A stretch of 37,279 nucleotides of DNA from NCBI GenBank assembly GCA_002070735.1, contig MWDX01000007.1, forward strand, positions 1 to 37,279, in the 5' to 3' direction. The notes under the pieces are model-generated. The model saw only the letters and a program-made list of their open reading frames with translations, did no database searches and was not told where the DNA came from. The translations under genes were made by a program, and so were the position numbers. The DNA comes from Parcubacteria group bacterium ADurb.Bin115 (lineage in GTDB: Bacteria; Patescibacteriota; Patescibacteriia; Patescibacteriales; UBA12465). Each line of letters starts with the position of its first letter. The first letter of the stretch is position 1. Of this stretch, positions 32,502 through 37,279 are shown one piece after another.

Positions 32502-32681
32502 ATACTAATACAAACCAGTAATCTCAATTAAGAAGGCAATGACCAAAAGATTTTCAGCGGTTTGTCTTTTACTGTATTTAGCCAACAAAAAATCGGCATT
32601 ATCGGTAGAAATGGCGCCGGCAAATCAACTCTTGTTAAAATCCTGGACGGTGAAAAACTAATGATGGCAGCAATACGATGA
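32502..32681 (+). pseudogene. Fossil N-terminus of an ABC-F-like ATPase
   Basis: The plus frame starting at 32502 reads ILIQTSNLN, a TAA stop at 32529-32531, then EGNDQKIFSGLSFTVFSQQ, IGIIGRNGAGKSTLVKIL, DGE and a stop at 32679-32681. This is the typical opening of an ABC-F ATPase, including a complete Walker A (GRNGAGKST). The expected ATG has become ATA, and all sequence downstream of the Walker A region is gone. The fragment lies 8 nt after the greA stop. It is a clear remnant, with no chance of encoding a working ATPase. Confidence 0.75.
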
Positions 32682-32692
32682 TTGAGTGGAGT

Positions 32693-32726
32693 TGCGCAAG
32701 AACCGCATAAATATATGGCTTGCGCA
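32693..32726. repeat. GC-rich inverted repeat in the decayed region
   Basis: TGCGCAAG (32693-32700) and CTTGCGCA (32719-32726) are perfectly complementary, extended by CC/GG after two unpaired bases, with an AT-rich loop. It has no T run, so it is not a standard terminator. It may be a leftover of a mobile or regulatory element. Confidence 0.5.
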
Positions 32727-32879
32727 CCGATAGCAGCGGCTAAACGTCAAAACCGCCGATATTATAAGTATCTAAAATATCTTCCCAAATAAAATATGCG
32801 TCTGGTCAAAGTTTTTAATTAGATATTTTGACGCCTCAAACGGCGATAAGCGACGCAACTCTCGGGCATCTATAACCAT
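32727..32879 (-). pseudogene. Short frameshifted ORF remnant overlapping the sufU stop
   Basis: An ATG at 32879 on the minus strand, starting immediately after the sufU stop, opens MVIDARELRRLSPFEASKYL, then IKNFDQTHILFGKIF, and stops at 32772. A shift of one base near 32782 continues with EDILDTYNIGGFDV before another stop, so a longer protein seems to have been broken. I do not recognise the family. The position as the last SUF-operon member suggests a dead cotranscribed gene. Confidence 0.4.
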
Positions 32880-32880
32880 A

Positions 32881-33258
32881 TCACAATTTATCGCTCCCTA
32901 AAGACCGCAGAGCCCCCTGCAAGGCGCGCAGACCGATAAGCGCACACTTTTCCCGCCGCCAACTGATTTCAATCCCTAATAATTTACGGATATCATCAAT
33001 GTCCATTTTTAAAATTTCATTCTTGCTTAAACCGATTAATTCTTCACTCAAAATAGAAATAGCGGCCGTAGAAATAGCACAGCCTTTACCGGTAAAAGAA
33101 ATGGCGCTTACTAAGCCGTCTTTTATTTTTACATAAACAGTCATCTCGTCGCCGCAGCTGCGATTAAGCTCGCGGCCAGAGGCATCAGCAGCGGGCATTT
33201 CTCCTCGATGGCGCGGACATTGGTAATGATTAAGAATATTTTGAGCGTAAATATTCAT
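32881..33258 (-). CDS. sufU: SufU/IscU-like iron-sulfur cluster scaffold or sulfur acceptor
   Basis: This protein accepts sulfur from SufS for Fe-S cluster assembly. The start is ATG 33258 (MNIYAQNILNHYQCPRHRG), 1 nt after the sufS stop; the longer frame to 33360 lies inside sufS. The 125 residues include C35 and D37 in SCGDEMTVYV, C60 in GKGCAISTAA and C105 in REKCALIGL, the zinc/cluster-ligand set of the SufU/IscU family. The segment between C60 and C105 includes the extra loop expected for SufU. C14 is an additional Cys not part of the ligand set. It is the last gene of sufC-B-D-S-U. Confidence 0.9.
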   Translation of the reverse strand: MNIYAQNILNHYQCPRHRGEMPAADASGRELNRSCGDEMTVYVKIKDGLVSAISFTGKGCAISTAAISILSEELIGLSKNEILKMDIDDIRKLLGIEISWRREKCALIGLRALQGALRSLGSDKL

Positions 33259-33259
33259 A

Positions 33260-34471
33260 TTAAAAAGAAAAAGATTTTTTAATAGACTGTAAGGCCTGGA
33301 AAAAAACATCAATTTCCGCGGTCGTATTATAGAAAGACAGGCTGGCGCGCAGGCTGGCACCGATTCCTAAAGAATCGTGCAAAGGTTGGGCGCAATGATG
33401 ACCAGCGCGGGTGATAATTCCCTTTTCACCAAGCAAGTCAGCGGCATCATGCGGATGAATGCCTTGCAAGTCCAAAGCAAATAGAGGTAGTCTGCCTTCA
33501 TTGCCGCCCAGCAAGCGGACAAAAGATAAAGACGATAATTGTTCTAAAAAATAATCTTTTAAGACTTCCTCACGCTTGATTATTTCCGGCCAGGAAATTT
33601 CTTGTAAATAGTCGCACGCCGCTCCCAAAGCGATCGCCCCCTCGATATTGGGCGTACCGGCCTCCAGTCTTAGGGCCTCCGCCAAAGGAGTGAAAGACTG
33701 CTCTTTCACTTCGGCAATCATCCCGCCGCCACCCAAAAATGGCGGTATTTTTTCCAATAAATCCCGGCGTCCATAAAGCACGCCGACACCAGACGGAGCT
33801 AAAAGCTTATGTCCGGAAAAAACCAAAAAATCACAATCTAAATCGTGGACAGCCAACGGATTATGGACGACGCTTTGAGCGGCATCAACAACCGTCAACA
33901 CTCCCTGCGCTTGCGCTCGCTTTAATATCAACCGTAAATCATAAAACTGACCAAGAACATTAGAGGCTTGTGTAATCGCCAAAACACGTAAACGAGGTTG
34001 ATCAAAAATTTTATCCAGGCTAAGCTCGTTAAAAGTGCCGTCAGCCTTAATATCAATATATTCTAAAACAACACCGATTTTTTCCTTTAACTGCAGCCAG
34101 GGAACGATATTAGCGTGATGCTCGGCCCGGCTCAAAGCAATAATATCGCCAGCTTTTAAATTATTTTCACCCCAAGCCCTAGCAATAAGATTGAGACCAG
34201 CGGTCGCACCGGCGGTAAAGACAATTTCCTCTTTATCCGCCCCAATAAAATCAGCTACCTTCTTTCTGGCACCTTCATACAACAGAGTCGCTTCCTCCGA
34301 TAAAAAATTAGGACCGCGATGAATATTGGCGTTATGTAAATTATAATAATCATTAACAGCTTTAATCACCACCTGCGGTTTGGGCGCGGTGGCGGCATTA
34401 TCAAAATATACCAGAGCCCGATCATTGTACCTCCTCTTAAGCAAAGGAAAATCTAAACGATAATCTTTCAT
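33260..34471 (-). CDS. sufS: Cysteine desulfurase SufS
   Basis: This PLP-dependent enzyme takes sulfur from L-cysteine for Fe-S cluster building in the cytoplasm. The 403 residues show YFDNAATAPKPQ at the N-terminus, AEHHANIVPW, VDAAQSV and the PLP lysine in FSGHKLLAPSGVGVLYG. The catalytic persulfide Cys is in RAGHHCAQPLHDSLG. The short loop around this Cys is the group II (SufS/CsdA) type. It overlaps the sufD stop by 4 nt and is 1 nt before sufU. Confidence 0.95.
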   Translation of the reverse strand: MKDYRLDFPLLKRRYNDRALVYFDNAATAPKPQVVIKAVNDYYNLHNANIHRGPNFLSEEATLLYEGARKKVADFIGADKEEIVFTAGATAGLNLIARAWGENNLKAGDIIALSRAEHHANIVPWLQLKEKIGVVLEYIDIKADGTFNELSLDKIFDQPRLRVLAITQASNVLGQFYDLRLILKRAQAQGVLTVVDAAQSVVHNPLAVHDLDCDFLVFSGHKLLAPSGVGVLYGRRDLLEKIPPFLGGGGMIAEVKEQSFTPLAEALRLEAGTPNIEGAIALGAACDYLQEISWPEIIKREEVLKDYFLEQLSSLSFVRLLGGNEGRLPLFALDLQGIHPHDAADLLGEKGIITRAGHHCAQPLHDSLGIGASLRASLSFYNTTAEIDVFFQALQSIKKSFSF

Positions 34472-35220
34472 AAATTAGTCGAGATTAAATTCAAAACTTC
34501 GGCGCTTAAAGCTTCATCGGGAAATCCCTGGATAAAATTTTTGGCCAGAGACAAGCTCAACATTTTTTTAATTCCCGCCAAAGACAAGCCCCGGCTTTGC
34601 AAGTAAAACAAATCTTCCGGCGCCAGTCTGAAAGTGCTAGCGCTGTGCCCGGCTTTGACGTCATGAGCGGCGATGTTAAGTCCGGGAGTAACTTGCCCGC
34701 ACGCATTCTCTTCCAAATATAAACGCATATCAACTCTAGTATCGCTTTTCTGCGCCGCCTGAGAAACATTCATGCTAGCCGCATAATCCAAAGATGATTG
34801 CCCGCGCAAAGAAGCCTCAACTTTAACGCGGCCGAAACTGCCGCTGTCTTGAAAATTATAATCAGCTTTGATACGCCAATCGTCTTGATTATTTCCCAAA
34901 ACCAAAGAATGACTATTAACAATGGCGCCAGCACCGATATCATGGATAAATCTAATTTCCGCTTTCAGCGGCTGTAAAAAAAGATAATATAAATTTACCT
35001 TGGTATCACGACCGATAGACCACTGCCGCTCAAGCGCGTCAATATCGACAAGCTTATCAATAATCAAGAGATAATTGACTTCGACGCCGGCTTTAAGCAA
35101 AAATTTACGAACCGCCAAGGCCGAATTCTTAGACCAACGCTCCACCAATAAAAAGGGCCAGCCGCTATTCAGCTTAATTTCCCGTTCTGTTTGTAATTCT
35201 AAAAAATTATTCATAGACAC
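34468..35220 (-). CDS. sufD: Fe-S cluster assembly protein SufD, short form
   Basis: This is the second component of the SufBCD scaffold. At 250 residues it is much shorter than E. coli SufD (about 420). The parallel beta-helix part and the SufB/D C-terminal core are kept, including HDVKAGHSASTFRLAPEDLFYLQSRGLSL with the conserved His residues, and the family-type ending. The N-terminal alpha-helical domain is reduced. It overlaps sufB by 1 nt and sufS by 4 nt. A dedicated SufB paralogue would be the alternative, but size, position and the HDVKAGHSAS motif favour SufD. Confidence 0.88.
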   Translation of the reverse strand: MSMNNFLELQTEREIKLNSGWPFLLVERWSKNSALAVRKFLLKAGVEVNYLLIIDKLVDIDALERQWSIGRDTKVNLYYLFLQPLKAEIRFIHDIGAGAIVNSHSLVLGNNQDDWRIKADYNFQDSGSFGRVKVEASLRGQSSLDYAASMNVSQAAQKSDTRVDMRLYLEENACGQVTPGLNIAAHDVKAGHSASTFRLAPEDLFYLQSRGLSLAGIKKMLSLSLAKNFIQGFPDEALSAEVLNLISTNL

Positions 35221-36614
35221 TAACCGACGCTATTTTTCATTTCCAATTCTACCATCCGATTCATTTCCACTGAATATTCCAAAGGTAATTCTTTAGTAAT
35301 CGGCTCAATGAAGCCATTGACCAGCATCGCCGCCGCTTCCGCTTCCTTTAAGCCGCGGCTGCGCAGATAGAATAAATCTTCTTCATTAATCTTGCCGGCG
35401 CTGGCTTCATGGGCGATAGTGGCGCTGGCGTTATTAATTTTTATTACCGGAATAGTGTCAGAGGCTGACAGCTCGTCTAAAATCAAAGCGTCACACTTTA
35501 CCGACACCGCCGCCTTGTCGGCTTGCGGACCGATTTCCACCAACCCGCGATAAATCGCTTTGCCACCCCCCTTGCTGATACTTTTCATAACGACATTGGA
35601 GCTGGTATCTTTGGCGACGTGAATAACTTTAGCGCCGGTATCTTGAACTTGCCCCTCGTTGGCAAAAGCAACGCCGAGATGATCAGCGCTTGCCCCCTCG
35701 CCGACGAGAATGGAGCAAGGATAAAGCATCGTGGTATTGCTGCCGAAATTGCCGCCCACCCACTCCATATGCGCTTTCTTCTCGACGATGGCCCTTTTGG
35801 TGTTTAAATTATAGGCATCCTTACTCCAGCTTTCTACACTGCTATAGCGGAAACGCGCGCCCTCTTTGACATAAATTTCCACCCCGCCGGCATGCAAAGA
35901 ATCAACACCGTAACGAGGAGCGCTGCAGCCTTCAATATAATGCGCCTGGGCGCCGCTTTCGACAATAATCAAAGTATGTTCAAACTGCCCCATGCCTTTA
36001 GCATTCATGCGGAAATAAGCCTGCAAGGGTTCCTTTATCCTCACCCCAGCCGGAATGTATAAAAAAGTGCCACCACTCCAAACCGCTCCGTGTAAAGCGG
36101 CAAATTTATGCAAAGTATTAGGCATCGCCTTCATAAAATAAGGCTCGACCAATTCCGGATGCTGTTTTAAAGCGACATCCATATCTTCAAAAATAACACC
36201 CTGGCGCTTGAACTCCGCTTTTAAATTATGATAGACAACAGTTGATTCATACTGCGCGCCCACACCGGCCAAGACTTCCTGCTCTGCCTGAGGTATACCC
36301 AGCTTATCAAAAGTATTTTTAATATCAGTGGGCACATCTTCCCAGCTCTGCGCCTGACCTTCCATAGCCTTGGCGTAATAAGTAATCTTGTCCAAATTCA
36401 AGCGGGATAAATCCGGTCCCCAAGACGGCAAAGGTTTTTCTTGAAAAATTTTTAATGACTCCAAGCGCTTCGCCAGCATCCAGGCCGGTTCTTTTTTTTC
36501 CGCGGAAAGACGTCTCACCAAAACTTCATCCAAACCGCTCTTGGTCCGAGCCATGTAATCAGCTTGATTATAATCATCCCACAAGGAATTATGTGACTTT
36601 AAGTCTTCGACCAT
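35220..36614 (-). CDS. sufB: Fe-S cluster assembly scaffold SufB
   Basis: This is the core scaffold of the SufBC2D complex. The 464 residues are normal. Identifying segments are MEGQAQSWEDVPTDIKNTF, GVIFEDMDVALKQHPELV, FRMNAKGMGQFEHTLIIVE, EGCSAPRYG, and the C-terminal SVKCDALILDELSASDTIP and HEASAGKINEEDLFYLRSRG. The Cys in VKCDAL and the Glu in HEASAGKI correspond to the cluster-assembly residues. The start at 36614 is preceded 5 nt away by the sufC stop. Confidence 0.96.
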   Translation of the reverse strand: MVEDLKSHNSLWDDYNQADYMARTKSGLDEVLVRRLSAEKKEPAWMLAKRLESLKIFQEKPLPSWGPDLSRLNLDKITYYAKAMEGQAQSWEDVPTDIKNTFDKLGIPQAEQEVLAGVGAQYESTVVYHNLKAEFKRQGVIFEDMDVALKQHPELVEPYFMKAMPNTLHKFAALHGAVWSGGTFLYIPAGVRIKEPLQAYFRMNAKGMGQFEHTLIIVESGAQAHYIEGCSAPRYGVDSLHAGGVEIYVKEGARFRYSSVESWSKDAYNLNTKRAIVEKKAHMEWVGGNFGSNTTMLYPCSILVGEGASADHLGVAFANEGQVQDTGAKVIHVAKDTSSNVVMKSISKGGGKAIYRGLVEIGPQADKAAVSVKCDALILDELSASDTIPVIKINNASATIAHEASAGKINEEDLFYLRSRGLKEAEAAAMLVNGFIEPITKELPLEYSVEMNRMVELEMKNSVG

Positions 36615-36619
36615 AATGA

Positions 36620-37279
36620 TTAAATAACACTGGCAAAACCTTCTTTTTCCAAACGGGCGGCCAGTTCCGGCCCGCCACTCTGGACAATCCTGCCACTAGA
36701 CATCACCAAAACTCTATCCGGCTTGATATATTTTAAAACACGCTGATAATGAGTAACCGCCAGGAGACTATTCTTTTTTTTCTTAAAACGCTGAATAGCC
36801 TTGCCCGCCACCGCCAAAGCGTCAACATCGAGGCCGGAATCAATTTCATCGAAAATTGCTAATATCGGATGAGCGAGCGCCAATTGCAAAAGCTCGGCCT
36901 TTTTCTTTTCACCGCCGGAAAAATCCTGATTCAATTGGCGATTGGACCAATCGCTCCTGATATCTAAAGCCGCCAATTCATCATTAAGCTTCTTCTTAAA
37001 AGCAAAAACGCTGCCAGCTTCCCGACCACGGGCAACTTGCAAAGATTTGTAGGCATTAAATAAGAAAGGAAATAATTCCAAACCGGCGATTTCCCGCGGT
37101 TCCTGAAAAGCTAAAAACAAACCGGCCGCCGCTCTTTCTTCAGGCTTAGCAGAGCTAATGTCTGTACCCTGAAAAATAATCTGGCCGCCAGTGATTTGAT
37201 AATTAGGATGACCCATTAAGACATGAGCCAGGGTGCTCTTACCGGAACCATTTGGACCCATGATAACAACGCTCTCGCC
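36620..37279 (-). CDS. sufC: Fe-S cluster assembly ATPase SufC, 5' end missing
   Basis: This ABC-type ATPase powers the SufBCD scaffold. The N-terminus is cut by the window edge; the frame is open to 37279 and reads GESVVI just before the Walker A, MGPNGSGKST. The Q-loop is in FLAFQEPREIAG, the signature is FSGGEKKKAELLQLAL, the Walker B is AIFDEIDSGLDVDAL and the H-loop is VTHYQR. These match SufC rather than other ABC ATPases. It is the first SUF gene in the window; a promoter, if any, lies to the right. Confidence 0.95.
   Translation of the reverse strand, partial: GESVVIMGPNGSGKSTLAHVLMGHPNYQITGGQIIFQGTDISSAKPEERAAAGLFLAFQEPREIAGLELFPFLFNAYKSLQVARGREAGSVFAFKKKLNDELAALDIRSDWSNRQLNQDFSGGEKKKAELLQLALAHPILAIFDEIDSGLDVDALAVAGKAIQRFKKKKNSLLAVTHYQRVLKYIKPDRVLVMSSGRIVQSGGPELAARLEKEGFASVI

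Noticed and set aside
1-37279. CRISPR array or defence island
   Set aside because: No series of regularly spaced direct repeats, no cas-like proteins and no restriction or toxin-antitoxin pair could be supported on either strand.

Overview
The window reads as chromosomal DNA of an uncultivated Patescibacteria/CPR-type bacterium. I infer this, at moderate confidence, from the gene families: DUF5666-like and DUF333 small exported proteins, an LTXXQ-like secreted protein, an ADP-forming acyl-CoA synthetase, a compact SUF operon using SufU, and an RND pump with no outer-membrane factor. The DNA is moderately AT-rich, genes are packed with start/stop overlaps, and almost no gene has a clear Shine-Dalgarno sequence. 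Several promoters are extended -10 boxes (TGnTATAAT) or TATAAT boxes lying only 8-16 nt upstream of the ATG, so short-leader or leaderless mRNAs are likely.

Layout, left to right. 1-421: the 3' end of a probable serine recombinase gene with a one-base frameshift, running into a tandem tRNA-Leu(CAG)/tRNA-Val(CAC) pair on the minus strand. 479-5127: an orphan secreted protein, rnhB, hisS, an orphan OmpR-type response regulator and rarA. 5168-5440: a short plus-strand transcription unit with promoter, hairpin and terminator (small RNA or 53-aa ORF). 5455-11395: a MarR - periplasmic adaptor - RND efflux operon on the minus strand with a near-perfect operator over its promoter. 11436-16195: a five-gene minus-strand operon (TspO, UMPH-1-type nucleotidase, Nudix, ADP-forming acyl-CoA synthetase, DUF1295), followed by a terminator.

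16206-16606 is a gene graveyard with a DUF5666-like fossil. 16607-21433 is a four-gene operon (Kef-type antiporter, GH3-family protein, ECF sigma factor, membrane anti-sigma candidate). 21796-22305 encodes a small secreted LTXXQ-like protein. 22549-27740 is a MacAB-type ABC export operon (adaptor, ATPase, two permeases). 27892-31271 holds a YgjP-like metallopeptidase, an alpha/beta hydrolase and a DEAD-box helicase whose basic tail is cut by an in-frame amber codon. 31299-32493 holds a DUF333 protein and greA. 32502-32879 is a second graveyard with an ABC-F-like ATPase fossil. 32881-37279 is the SUF iron-sulfur operon (sufC-B-D-S-U), with sufC cut by the window end.

The most notable items not explained by gene families are: (i) a three-copy intergenic element with conserved arms found at operon boundaries; (ii) the amber codon inside the helicase tail; (iii) the plus-strand small transcript candidate; (iv) two decayed-gene islands; and (v) the MarR operator with an overlapping promoter. 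I did not find a clearly new defence or mobile system here. The left-edge recombinase is the only sign of a mobile element.
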